In this document: positions 44,726-55,620 of the stretch, in pieces
Layout: every line of letters begins with the position of its first letter
Numbering within the stretch: position 1 is the first letter of the stretch
Assembly: GCA_963691815.1 (NCBI GenBank)
Contig: OY829657.1
Span: 26,417,243 to 26,481,242 of the forward strand
Reading direction: 5' to 3'
Length of the DNA stretch: 64,000 nucleotides
Source: Echiichthys vipera
Taxonomy: Eukaryota; Chordata; Actinopteri; Perciformes; Trachinidae
Translations under genes and position numbers: made by a program
The notes under the pieces: generated by a model
Databases searched by the model: none
What the model was told of the DNA's origin: nothing
The model's input: only the letters and a program-made list of their open reading frames with translations

Positions 44726-45776
44726 TCAGGGGCCGTATTCCTAAAGATTACTGGTAAAGAGTTGCTAATAGTGACGTGATTCTAAAATATTCTTAGAATA
44801 ATGATGTTTTCTAAGAATTTCCACTTATAGTTGAGACTAAAAACTGGTAAAGATCAAATTTATTCACAAAGCATCTTATCCCTTATAAGAGCTCCTAAGA
44901 TGTCAACTATTAGGAGTAGGGAGGAGGACTTTAAAGAGTTTCTTAAGCAAAGGAGATAATAGTAGAAATACAAAGTGGTAGGGGAAATATTCTCCAAACG
45001 CTGAAAAACAGTGAGTTGATGAAACTCTACAGAGTAGATTTTGCAGTAATGATGTTTGTGGTTATTCTCATTAAAGATGTGTTCACATCTCTTACCCAAC
45101 GCCATAATAGAATATCACCAAAAATGAAAGTGATCACAAAGATTCAATATTTGGCAACTGGAAGCATGCAACAGTGCAGCCGTGATGATTTTCACAGCTG
45201 CTGCAGTATGATGTCCATCCACACAGCACAGTGGAACTTTGTGCTGCAGACTTTATTATTTCCTTTTTCAAACGGCCTCTTTGGCAGTAAGATGTAACTG
45301 CAGGTGAGCCTGTTCTTTCAGGGCCTCCAACTTGTCACGTTCACTGTCACTTTGTGTGTTGACTATTGTAATTTTTTTGTTGTTTTTTTGTAAACTTTAT
45401 TGAAACACATTCACCTCTCTACATCCAGTCCGCCCTTACTACAAGCCTGACAATTACAAGTGAACGCAGCATAACCATTGGTGACGATCTGGGCCTACAG
45501 ACCAACCACTGTCAGCAGTGTCACTAACATGGCGGCTTATTTACATTGAGAGTACATTTCTCCACAGACACGGATATTGGAGTAGTCAGTAAAAAAAAAA
45601 AAAATGCAACAAGTGCTTTCATCAGTGGGTCATATGATCAGTCACCATTACTTTGACTTTTTGATAGAAATTGACTTAAGGCAATTGGATAGATGGAAAT
45701 CTATCTAAGTATAACTTTAAAGTACACCAGGTAGACAGTTCTATTTGCAGAGGTGCGTTTACTGATTGTATGAACC

Positions 45777-46072
45777 TTAATTTACATATTCACTCAGTCT
45801 GGAGTATAAACCTATTGATTTAAACATTTACACAGTCTGGAGTATAAACCTATTCATTTACACATTCACTCAGTCTGGAGTATAAACCTATTGATTTAGA
45901 CATTCACTCAGTCCCGAGTAAAAACGTATTGATTTACACATTCACTCAGTCTGGAGTATAAACCTATTGATTTAAACATACACTCAGTCTGGAGTATAAA
46001 CTTATTCAATTAAACATTCACTCAGTCTGGAGTATAAACGTATTCATTTAAACATTCACTCAGTTGGTGGTT
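45777..46072 (+). repeat. 38-bp minisatellite, 7-8 units
   Basis: Unit tttaaacattcactcagtct + ggagtataaacctattga, with 1-4 changes per unit. Confidence 0.95.
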
Positions 46073-46430
46073 TTTAGTCAGCTGTGTTTCCTGCATTGAG
46101 CAGCTGTAATTGTTCTGCTTTTCTGGTTTCTGCCTGGTTTATGTGTTTAACTTCTTCATATTTGTCTAATTAATAATAGTTTGCTCTTCGCTCTGCAGTC
46201 AGTAGATTCGGCCATGTTTAGGATTGGTTATACGCCGCAAAACCCCATCCCTTTCATGTGATCGTGCTCATGTCTAGATTGGAAAGCCTGGGTTGATAAC
46301 TGCTGTTAGTGAAGCTGGATAATAGCAAATAAATGATATGATCAGGCACATCCATTTTACTCTTCATTTATGCCCATTATCATTAAAGGAGCTTTTTTGG
46401 TTGTGTTTTGTTACATCAACCAATCACCAG

Positions 46431-46644
46431 TTTTTAAAATAACACGTCACACCTCCTCACAAAGGTAAAGGTTTCTGTCCCTCCTTCCTCACAGTTTCTC
46501 TGAGACGGTTCTTGAATCACACCTAGGCTAAGCTAAGTTTTTAAAATAACACGTCACACCTCCTCACAAAGGTAAAGGTTTCTGTCCCTCCTTCCTCACA
46601 GTTTCTCTGAGACGGTTCTTGAATCACACCTAGGCTAAGCTAAG
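46431..46644 (+). repeat. Perfect 107-bp tandem duplication
   Basis: tttttaaaataacacgtcac...ctaggctaagctaag at 46431-46537 is repeated without a visible change at 46538-46644. Confidence 0.95.
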
Positions 46645-46956
46645 CTTTGTGAAGAGGTTTTCTTGGGGGCCGTCCACATTTTTGAAACCGTGTGTTTCTC
46701 TGCACGGTTTGGCCTTTCATCCACACATAACTGCAGTTGTGGGCTCCTGAAACCAGATTTTTGTTTTTTGGAAAAGTCCAGTTTAAGCAGTCATGTGTGG
46801 ACAGGAAATCTGTAATTTCTTGTCGACATTATTTGACGTCACACTGTGCGACGGTAAACAGTAAGTTGTATCCATGGTGACTTGTTAACCGGGAGGCCAT
46901 ACAAGCTCAGTTTCAAAAATACCTGCATTTGTGCGGACTAGGCCTTAGTGAGGAAC

Positions 46957-47140
46957 TTTTGGTGCTGTTTACGAGAACTCCTAGTGGGAAGATGAGATGT
47001 TTTGTGAATACAGGCCCTGTTCTGCATTAAAGGTCTATGATCAGGAAATTTTGGTGCTGTTTACGAGAACTCCTAGTGGGAAGATGAGATGTTTTGTGAA
47101 TACAGGCCCTGTTCTGTATTAAAGGTCTATGATCAGTGTT
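46957..47140 (+). repeat. About 92-bp tandem duplication
   Basis: ttttggtgctgtttacgaga...gtctatgatcag is present twice, differing at ctgcatt/ctgtatt, and includes the Harbinger-like end gtgaatacaggccc each time. Confidence 0.9.
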
Positions 47141-47144
47141 TGTT

Positions 47145-48030
47145 GCCATTCTGCTCTGAGACAACTGATAAATGGGTCTTCTTTATCATAAAAGGAATTG
47201 TCCTCATAAGACCCAGACATATTCATACCCAGTCTGCAAACAGGCCCCAATGCAAAGAGCACAAATAAGGGTTTATGCTGATGCCAAATTTTCTGTTTCA
47301 TATGCACCAGTATTTTGACATGAATCTACTTGCTCTGGATTAAACAGCTGATATAAATAGATGTCATATAAAACATGGGCAAGATAAATTAAACTGTTTC
47401 TTGTTACAGACAGCCACATCATTTGATATGTCTGTGTGCTTTTACAAGTATCCCTGTCTTCACAGATGGCTACTTTAACAAGGCAAAAACAAATATGGGA
47501 GACAAGAGCAGCATTAAATGGGACGTGGGCAGTGAAAACTGCTCAGCCTCGATGTTATCTGCTTCAGTGAGCCAGGCTTTTTCACGCTCAATTTAACGTT
47601 CCAGGAAGTAAAGTCGCTGGTGTGCTTTTGATCTGGCTCACTTCAGTTTGCCTTTCCATGACTTGCCATTAAGTAATTGTTATCCATGCATATTACTACA
47701 AAAAATCGTTCTCCTTGCCCGTAAGAGTGGAATAAGGGTGTGGTGTTATGTGTGTTTTGTCTTTCTTTGACATTCTACTAAACAAGATGATACAGTAGAT
47801 ACACTGTCCGCCACACATTATGACTATTCTATTTCTACTGCAGAGTCAGGCCCGCAAATGCATACATTTCATGAAAAGGTTGTACAGTTGCTGCAGTGGC
47901 TAAACCCGTACAAAGAACTGAAAAATTAAACTGTATAAATCCCAAAGGACCTACAACGGGTGAAAGAGCCATAACTGTACTGCCAAGCCAATTGGTGTTC
48001 CTTTGATTTTTGCATATATTTAAATTACAT
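47145..48030. other. No gene recognised
   Basis: Nothing coding or repetitive recognised. Confidence 0.35.
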
Positions 48031-48035
48031 AATTA

Positions 48036-48135
48036 TTATAGACTGTATAAAATATGGACATAGTCTCTGTAACATGTCTGAAGAGACATTGTGAAATGCA
48101 AAGCGGGCAGCTCCTGGTGGATCCGGCAGTCGCCA
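48036..48135. repeat. Repeat family A, partial copy
   Basis: tatagactgtataaaatatgg ... gcagtcgccatcttc matches one end of the repeats at 3079 and 23247. Confidence 0.45.
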
Positions 48136-48395
48136 TCTTCAGAATCAGAAGTACCATAATAATCTCAGGGGGAAATAGTTTTTGTTTCAAACTTCAGCTA
48201 TACAAACAACATATTTAACAACAACAATATTATAAATATAGTGTCGTAGAGAGGGTGGAAGACATTGTCCAGGATAGACCGGAGCTTGGACAGCATCCTC
48301 CACTCTGCCATTGTCGTCAGGGTGTCCAGCTCCTCCCCCACGACATCTTGGCACTGCCTGAATCTTCGTGCTCACCGCTAAGCCAAAAATGGGCC
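48136..48395 (-). pseudogene. LINE ORF2 C-terminal fragment (minus)
   Basis: Minus reading gives VVGEELDTLTTMAEWRMLSK and LRSILDNVFHPLYDT, the extreme C-terminal region of a fish LINE ORF2. The same family is at 49021-49267 on plus. 5'-truncated. Confidence 0.6.
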
Positions 48396-48439
48396 AAGAG
48401 TTGGAGAGTAGTGGATTCGAATGCAGTCTGGCTACCTTC

Positions 48440-49000
48440 TAGAAAATGCTAACAAGCTAGCTAGACTAGCCCAGCAGCAGTGCTGGGTCTAACCTGAGTA
48501 CAGCCAGAACATGTCAGGGCAGTCTGGGATCCAGAACCCAACTCTTTAGTCATTTAGTTTAATCGGAATTTTTGGCTTTACTTTACTAACATTAGCCAAC
48601 TTTCTCCTCTTTTGTCATTTAGTTTAATCTAAAATTTTGACTAAACTAATGTTAGCAATCTATTCTTTGTTAATTGGCCCCTTGGTTTAATATTTTATCA
48701 GTTGAAATGATAATAATAAATAACAAGTGCAAGGTGGATGGTCCAAGGCGTGTCTCCATGTTTACCTTCTATTTGACAGTGCGAACGGGCTGGGTTAAGT
48801 TTGAATATAGATCATTGGGTGTGGCCAGCTGTCTTAGCCGGTCACATCAATGATTGTATACAGCTCTGAAGCAGCTGTGCATCAAATAGCCACGCCTCAG
48901 GAACCCAAGGAAATGCCTGGATGGATGAACACACATCTGCACCAGGTGAACCCACTTTCTTAGGACGTACTCACACTGTCCATTCGTACCCCCCCACTGG
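48440..49000. other. No gene recognised
   Basis: tcatttagtttaatc words repeat at 48550 and 48617; otherwise featureless. Confidence 0.35.
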
Positions 49001-49020
49001 ACTATAAACGCAGAGGCTGT

Positions 49021-49267
49021 CTAAAAAAAAGTGCCAAAGTCGACTTCCTGAGGAGGCTGAGGTCCTTTGCCATCTGCCGGACAATGCTGAGGATGTTTCA
49101 TGAGTCTGTTGTGGCCAGTGAAATCGTCTTCGCTGTCAAATGCTGGGGGAGTGGGCTGAAGGTCGCAGACACCAACAGACTGAACAAACTGAACAAACTG
49201 ATCAGGAGGGCCGGTGATGTGGTGGGGGAGGAGCTGGACACCCGGACGACCGTGGCAGAGAGGAGGT
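49021..49267 (+). pseudogene. LINE ORF2 C-terminal fragment (plus)
   Basis: Reads AKVDFLRRLRSFAICRTMLR, MFHESVVASEIVFAVKCWGS, NKLIRRAGDVVGEELD and TVAERR: the C-terminal module of a fish LINE ORF2. It stops abruptly at 49267, where an antisense Tx1-type ORF1 begins. Confidence 0.7.
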
Positions 49268-49269
49268 AC

Positions 49270-50160
49270 CAATTAACTTCTTTAAGCGATAGATTTCTTT
49301 GTCCTACCTCTTCAGACTTCCCAGACTTCCTGGTGAGAGGACGAGCTGACTGAATAAACATTCTGAGGTTATCAAAGTGGTTCTCCACTGCAGGAAGTCT
49401 GGCTCCTTTTTTGATCCCTAAACATGTCTTCATCTCTTCAGGAGAATAAAGATTGTGAGTCTGCTGCTCCTCCTGAGTGAGACAGAAGTCACTCTCTGAC
49501 TCTGCAGCTTTCAACCTCTCTAACCACTCTCCTGTTCTTTGACTCCACAGACAGAGAGGGTTAGGGTTAGAGAGTGTTTGTTTGTGAAATCAAGATTCAT
49601 TGACTCATTTTCATTTCCTTTCTCACTGTTCTCATTAGCACTGTCAGTTTGTTAATTTTGTTCAGTTATTTTTTGTTTTACCGTTTTGGGCTGAAGCGCT
49701 CATGGGGAACACAAGCCCCAAAGGCTCAGCAACCTCCACGTTGAGTCCTCCGCAACTCCCACGGACGTCGGGGCAACCACCCAAGACCACCAAAGGCAGC
49801 GAGTAGCTCCCGGCTCCCTGGTAACAACGGCGGACTGCCGTCCGCAGCGACAGTGATAGCGGTTGGCCACCGCACTGCCCCTCCTGCCATGCATGAGCGG
49901 ACTAAATATCCCTCTGCTCCGCAACCAAAACACTTCATGGTCTCCGACGAAGCGGAGATCATATAATTAAAACCCTCAACTTTAAAAGAGAAGGACAGGT
50001 TGAGATCACTTGTCGTGTCTTTGAGGATCATGTACACCATTTTTAATTGGAGAGACCAGCTCGCCATAGCGAGACAACTCTTTAGCCAGCACTTCATTCT
50101 TAATGAACGGCGGAGCATTGGAGATTGTTACCTTCGTGGCCTTCACCAACTTTAGTGGTA
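49270..50160 (-). pseudogene. Tx1-type (L1) LINE ORF1, gag-like with zinc knuckle
   Basis: Minus strand from about 50160: APPFIKNEVLAKELSRYGE-type start, LNLSFSFKVEGFNYMISASS, then the knuckle MKCFGCGAEGYLVRSC. This is a C-x2-C-x4-H-x4-C type in which the His position is Tyr. Later SESDFCLTQEEQQTHNLYSP, EEMKTCLGIKKGARLP, and DKEIYRLKKLI near 49285. These are hallmarks of Tx1-clade ORF1, an RNA-binding protein. Multiple frameshifts. Confidence 0.65.
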
Positions 50161-50164
50161 CTGT

Positions 50165-51095
50165 CCAGGAAGATAACAATCGCTCCGTTCATGTGGGAGG
50201 CAGACTTAATGCTGCCGTACCCTACCACCTCTCCCACTGCTAGAGTTTGATGGCATGAGTCAGCCAAACGCTGCTTTCACCACAATCTCAAGAGGTTACT
50301 TTCCAGAAAAAGTTTTGGGCCTATAAAGAAATTTGAATCCTCTGCTGTGGAAAGAAGGATGTCTGTAGAATAAAACAAGCAATATACTGTATATGTTCAT
50401 TTATGTTTAAAGCTATAACAGCTCATTTGTCCTTATCAGCACAACCTTATCAAAAATCACCAATCTCTTCAAGGTCAAAGTGGTGGCTTTCAGCCAGTGA
50501 ATGGCTCACTGTTTTACTCATGATATGAAAGAATCCATAAGCAGGATAAAGTCTCTATTACCCTTCAGCTGTCTCCTCCAACTGCATCACCAGTGAAAAT
50601 GACATTACTTTTCCTTTTTTGAAATGAAATTGTTTTCAAGAAGCCCAAAGGACAAACTAAGGCAAGCTGTTTAAATCAATGGATGTAAAAAGGTACTTTA
50701 AAATTAGATATGACATGCATAAATGATCATAATGCAGAGGCCGCAGTGACGTCTGGCAGTAATGTATGCATTTATAAGAATTTCATTACTTAAGCAGGGC
50801 CGAATTGAGCTTCATTGTGTGACACTGATCTCAATCCACATGAATAAGATTTAAATGCCATCCTCACAGCAATAACCACCATTCAACAGGAACAAATCCA
50901 ACTGCCTCAGCATGTCAATGTAATGCCCCCCAAGACAGAACAGGAAAGAAGAAGGGTTGGTCAAGGCAGCTAGACTAAAACTCTGTAAACAGGATCAGAG
51001 TAATGATTCTGTGAATGTTGCCCACTGTGTGTTGCAGCTAGGCTATTGTCCCTCGATTGAGAGAGGCTCTTCTAGTATTTGGATGGTTCCAATAC
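50165..51095. other. No gene recognised
   Basis: AT-rich flank between the Tx1 relic and the ERV; no feature supported. Confidence 0.35.
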
Positions 51096-51099
51096 ATAG

Positions 51100-51361
51100 T
51101 GTAGGAATTTTACACACAAAACTTAAGTCAAATCAAAAGGACCTAACAGAGTATACTGTATATTGCGTAATTCAAATTCTACAGGAGGCTTCCTGGAGTC
51201 AGCAGAGTCGTTGGTACTTTAGTGCGCCAGCAGGCATTTATTAGCAGGAGAACATCGGATTCTACAGACGTCTGGAGAAATGTTCTATTCTCTATCTAGA
51301 GTAACTGTGAACACACAGTACCCGTGATCAGAGTCAAGAAGTTCTGATATCTATTCTATCA
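51100..51361 (-). repeat. ERV 3' LTR, only the R/U5-side part remains
   Basis: tgtaggaattttacacacaa...gttctgatatctattctatc is nearly identical to 54581-54838. Homology stops sharply at 51361, so the U3 part is missing. Confidence 0.85.
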
Positions 51362-51790
51362 TAAAATCTAATATTTAAAAATTTACGGATATAGTCAAGC
51401 TAAAAAATACTTGAAATCATATTCAGAGCTGTAACAAAACCTTCCTACAGGTATTCAATCTTTATTTAAATTAAGAAACAATTGCTATAATTTAAGAGGA
51501 CTGCTTTGATTTGAAATAAGAAAAGCAAGAACTAACATTAGACAAAGATGCGCGTCCGCGTCCGTTATTGGTGTAAAAACGTGGAATGACCTTAATGATA
51601 AACTGAAAGTAATTACAACACGACCGATATTTAAAAAGACCTTGAAATTTGAAATAATTAATGAATATGTATAAATGTTATAATTGGAAAAGAGAAAAAT
51701 AAATAAATAAATAAAAAAGGAAAATGTTATTCATGTTGATTATTGAATACATGGAAATGAGAAAAAATAAACCTTATTGATGCAAATATG
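51362..51790 (+). pseudogene. LINE ORF2 C-terminus and 3' end
   Basis: Reads NNCYNLRGLL, ARTNIRQRCASVSVIGVKTW, NDLNDKLK and FKKTLKFEIINEY, the conserved last segment of a LINE reverse transcriptase protein, then an AT-rich tail ending aaaccttattgatg. It starts exactly where the 3' LTR is cut, in the orientation opposite to the ERV. Confidence 0.6.
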
Positions 51791-52059
51791 AACTTTGATT
51801 TTGCAGATTTTGATTTTTGCTTTGTGAGTGTGTGTATGTGTGTGTGTGTTTACATGTATAATATGTTTAAATGTATATAAAGTAAGTAAATGATTTCATT
51901 TATTTAAGTATAAGTAAATATACTTTTAATCAAATATATGTTTAATCATAAGTAGGGTGGGCTAATAAAAGCAAGTTGCTTCAGCCAAATCCTTTCTTTG
52001 GTTGAAATTGTCAAAATATTATGTCATTTTATTTAACATCTGATGTAGAACCAAAAATA

Positions 52060-52740
52060 AAATTCATTCATTCACTCATGGTGAGCTCTGTGCCTACGGT
52101 TAGACCAGCTAATTACTGTCACCATATTCCAGCTCCGTCACTAAGTGGTGGTAGTTGTGCATTCATGTGTTCCTTGTCTGCTAAACTAAATGGTTTGTAT
52201 ATCGGCGGTCCTGTCCCTAGTCTTAATTCCTGGTCCTTCACTTCCGCATTCTGACCATAGTATCTCCTCTTCCTCCCCCTCTGAGCAAGAACTCATCATA
52301 CTGATTTTTTAGATTTACGTATTTGTTTTTAAATCCCTCTCTCTTTCTCCCGTGTTTGTCGCTTTTCTAGCTTCTACAGTCATAGTCAGAGTGGTCTGGG
52401 TCAGTTAAGTCAGTCTCAGGTTTGGGTTTTCCTGCTTTGTGTCTGTGGATGTTAGTAGGTGTTTTTTCATTAAACGGCAGTTTTGTCCTTGTTGCTGCTC
52501 CCTCTATTTCTCCCTCTAACTTCTTCTCTCATACTGTCTCTCCGAAAGCCCCTCCTTTCTGTTGTGCCCTCTCATGCAATCTCTCTTCCTCCTATCGCGC
52601 TCCTTTCTGATGCTGTCTCTCCTTCTCCTACTGTTTTTCCTCCTCCCACTGTCTCTCCTCTTCTGTCTGGAGTCTCACCCTCTCACATTCCCCTGTTATG
52701 GTACTATAGTCCTCCTCTAACTGGATAATTTTAACCATAT
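52060..52740 (-). pseudogene. Retroviral gag-like relic
   Basis: Minus frame 52265-52145 is open and reads DQELRLGTGPPIYKPFSLAD, then LPPLSDGAGIW, then TGA; a shifted frame continues LAGLTVGTELTMSE. A P.Y.PFS...LPPLSDG pattern suits the start of a retroviral capsid. Upstream (52740-52300) is a charged Gly/Glu/Arg-rich stretch like a matrix-to-capsid linker. Multiple stops. Class not determinable from this piece. Confidence 0.5.
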
Positions 52741-52744
52741 TCTC

Positions 52745-54420
52745 TGGCTCGTTTCACTCGTCCTACTACTCGCTGCCAGTATTCATCCCAACCTAATCCT
52801 GGGCCTGTAAATTACGTTTAATATAACACATCATATTCACAAAATGTGTAGTTGCATTTTCATGAGAAATCTCTTAAAATTTGTTTATTTTTACCGTTAC
52901 TTCCTGTTTTTAGGCTTGTGCTTTTATTTTGATAGAGTGTAACCGGAAAAGAGAAAAAAAAGAACAACTTTACAGTTTTTTTTAGTGTCTTGCAAACGGG
53001 TCTATCAAAAGTGCAAAAACTTAAGGAAATGTAAACCGCGTTTGTTTAGCACCTGGCTGATAAAGGCACAAGGTTTGTCATCATTTTGTTTCATGTGGTG
53101 CTTAATGCGTCATCAAAACGGGATGTCCTTGTGTTGCTTTGCATCGTTTTATAGAAGTCTATTTTAAGCTTTTAATTTAATCAGTAACGCTGTTTTGGTG
53201 CTATCTTTCTGAAGGAGACAATTATTTTATTACACTCCTTGCTAGTATTTAATAAATACATCATTATTTTTGTGTGCATTAACAATCTTTGGAAGTTAAA
53301 GCTGCAAACTGACAGTTATGATATCATTTTTGAAGTTAAATATGTTTGTTTATTGCACTCTATTCTGAGTTTGTAATCAAGATAATAGGTTAAAAAGGAT
53401 ACTTCAGGATTGTAAAAGACAATTCATTTTCTGTAAAAGGTTAAAAACACTATTTTGATATTGTTGAACATGATATTACATAGATGGTATTATTTATTTA
53501 TTTAATACATATTATTTGTATTTTATTACATAGCTCTTACTCTTATTGTTCACGTTGTGTTCAGAGTCTTTAAGGGAGCAACTGTATCATCTATTTTGCC
53601 CAAAAATAAACACTTGTGAACCATCAGTTAAAGCGTCCGACCATCAATCAGCCGGGACTCTACAGGGCCTACCATAGTTATTTCAGCTGTTAAAGTACTA
53701 TTCACAGTTATTTATTTATTCTTTATTCACACACACTCGTTATCCGGTCAGTGGATCTAGTCCCCAGTGATCCTCCCCTCACTCAAGCTTCTACTCTACC
53801 TGGATAGAGTGGAGTGAGACGATGTTAATCACTAGTTTTAATGACCAAAAGCCGAGCGTCACAGCCCTGTTATTTATGTACCCCCAGATAAGAGAAGACC
53901 AGTGGTGAGTTTAATCGTCAGGCTTTTCTGTGATGTCTGCAACAAGCTTCTACTGACAGTGTTTCACCATCAGCGGCTACAGACAAGGGTTTATCCACCA
54001 TCACAGAAACCTACTCACACTTTTATCTGTTTGTGTTCTCTATTATCCTCGAAACCTCCCACACAACAATCCCACAAACAAACACAACTTTTAAGTATTT
54101 CTTATACTTTGGTTCCCAGAACCTTTAGGTCCCAGACCTACAATTTTTCTTTGGTTCCCAGAATCCTTAATGCCTAATGTATATTCGAGGGTCTCTACAG
54201 CCTCCGGCCTTTCTGCGTTCCCTGAACGTCTTACTGAGCACCGTTTATGCGCCTAGGACCTGTCAGGATTTATGATCCCAACACTCCTTTACCTTTTACT
54301 TATACTGATTCCAAATCAGTTTACCAGGCCTTTTTTTCAATTGTCTAGGAAACATACTGACTTTCTCCACCAATTTAGATTATAGGCCGAATCACAGTCT
54401 TTACTTCTTAAGAAGAATAG
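52745..54420 (-). other. ERV internal region without recognisable domains
   Basis: Lies between leader and gag-like relic; AT-rich, many stops both strands. May include matrix-coding remnants or later insertions. Confidence 0.35.
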
Positions 54421-54431
54421 GTGACTGCTTA

Positions 54432-54580
54432 CCTTTTGTCAGTGGTGGGCGCCCTTGTGGAGAAGTTCAGTCGGCCCCAGGAGGTTCCCAGTGACTCCGC
54501 TTGGTCACCGGTCCAACCTCTGCAGCTCCTTTTACCTGAGCCTCCTTGTCAGAATCACGTCCGGGGTCACCAAGTTTCTC
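54432..54580 (-). promoter_or_regulatory. ERV leader: primer-binding site and splice donor
   Basis: Eight bases after the 5' LTR, complement(54551..54572) reads TGGTGACCCCGGACGTGAT. This is the complement of the tRNA-Trp 3' end with one extra G, the primer type used by avian leukosis-sarcoma viruses. Further on, CAAAAG|GTAAGC at about 54433 is a good major splice donor. Confidence 0.7.
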
Positions 54581-55398
54581 TGTAGGAATTTTACACACAA
54601 AACTTAAGTCAAATCAAAAGGACCTAACAGAGTATATATTGCGTAATTCAAATTCTACAGGAGGCTTCCTGGAGTCAGCAGAGTCGTTGGTAGTTTAGTG
54701 CGCCAGCAGGCATTTATTAGCAGGAGAACATCGGATTCTACAGACGTCTGGAGAAATGTTCTATTCTCTATCTAGAGTAACTGTGAACACACAGTACCCG
54801 TGATCAGAGTCAAGAAGTTCTGATATCTATTCTATCTGCTCCAGCATATAAACTTGTTACAAAGGCGTGGTTATGTGTCCGCTTGTGCGTGCATATGTGT
54901 ATTTCAGAAGTAGCAGTTGCTCCAGCCTCCATCTTCCTCCCTTTGCGTAGGAGTAGCCTCTGTATAGCAGGAGTCTTCTTCTTTATCTGTGAAGAAAGCA
55001 CAACACGTACAGCAATTTCCCTAATCTCAACTAACTTTGCCAGGTGCATATTTGCAACATGGCTAGTTCATTGTCTTTGTGACCATGACCGACTTACTGT
55101 TCCTGTACTTTTGGAGAAAGCAGAAAAAGATTGAGTCACAAGTTTGTGTGCTTTTGGAAACAGAAAAGTTTGAGCTTGGACTAATAATCACTATCACACT
55201 TTAAATAATCATACCTAATAATCACACTTATCAAATTCTTATTAATCATTACTAATACACACGTTAACATATGATTATTAATTCTTCAATCATTGATTAT
55301 CACACTCTTATTAATCACTACTAATACACATGCAAACACATGATTATTAATTGAATCATTACTAATACACACACTAACACATGATTTTTAATTCTTCA
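54581..55398 (-). repeat. ERV 5' LTR, 818 bp
   Basis: On minus begins TGAAGAATTAAAAATC and ends AAAATTCCTACA. The U3 side (55150-55398) contains repeated actaatacacac / tgattattaattc words; an AATAAA lies near 54718. Same family as the solo LTR at 31666-32493. Confidence 0.85.
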
Positions 55399-55620
55399 AT
55401 AGTCATAGCCCTGCTGGTAAGGGTGGTTAAATCTATACAGCACTCTGGACGAATCTCATCCATCCCTGGGGCTTTGCCACTGTGGAGTTGTATGACTACC
55501 TTAGTGACTTCCGCCAGGGATATTGACAATTATTCCTCATGGCCTCTTGTACAAACATGGATGAGTGGCTATCAAAACTAAAAACAGAGAAACCCAAACA
55601 CACAGAGGAAGAATTTTGAT

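Larger units (their letters stand above)
44728..47021 (+). mobile_element. Probable PIF/Harbinger relic with HARBI1-like N-terminal fragment
   Basis: The left end ggggccgtattcctaaag resembles the inverse of ttttgtgaatacaggccc at about 47003-47021. Plus strand 45016-45193 reads SELMKLYRVDFAVMMFVVIL, SLTQRHNRISPKMKVITKIQ and YLATGSMQQCSRDDF, the helical N-terminal part of a HARBI1-like transposase. The catalytic domain is absent. Between lie a 38-bp minisatellite and a 107-bp tandem duplication, so the outer boundaries are tentative. Confidence 0.45.
51100..55398 (-). mobile_element. Endogenous retrovirus/LTR element, internally deleted, ATAG target duplication
   Basis: Minus-strand provirus: 5' LTR 54581-55398, tRNA-Trp-like primer site, leader with splice donor, gag-like relic, and a truncated 3' LTR 51100-51361. 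The flanks atag at 51096-51099 and 55399-55402 are identical, so the outer boundaries belong to one insertion. Pol and env are not found, and a LINE 3' piece lies next to the truncated 3' LTR. The two LTR copies differ by about one substitution and one 5-bp indel over about 260 bp, suggesting fairly recent insertion. Confidence 0.8.
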
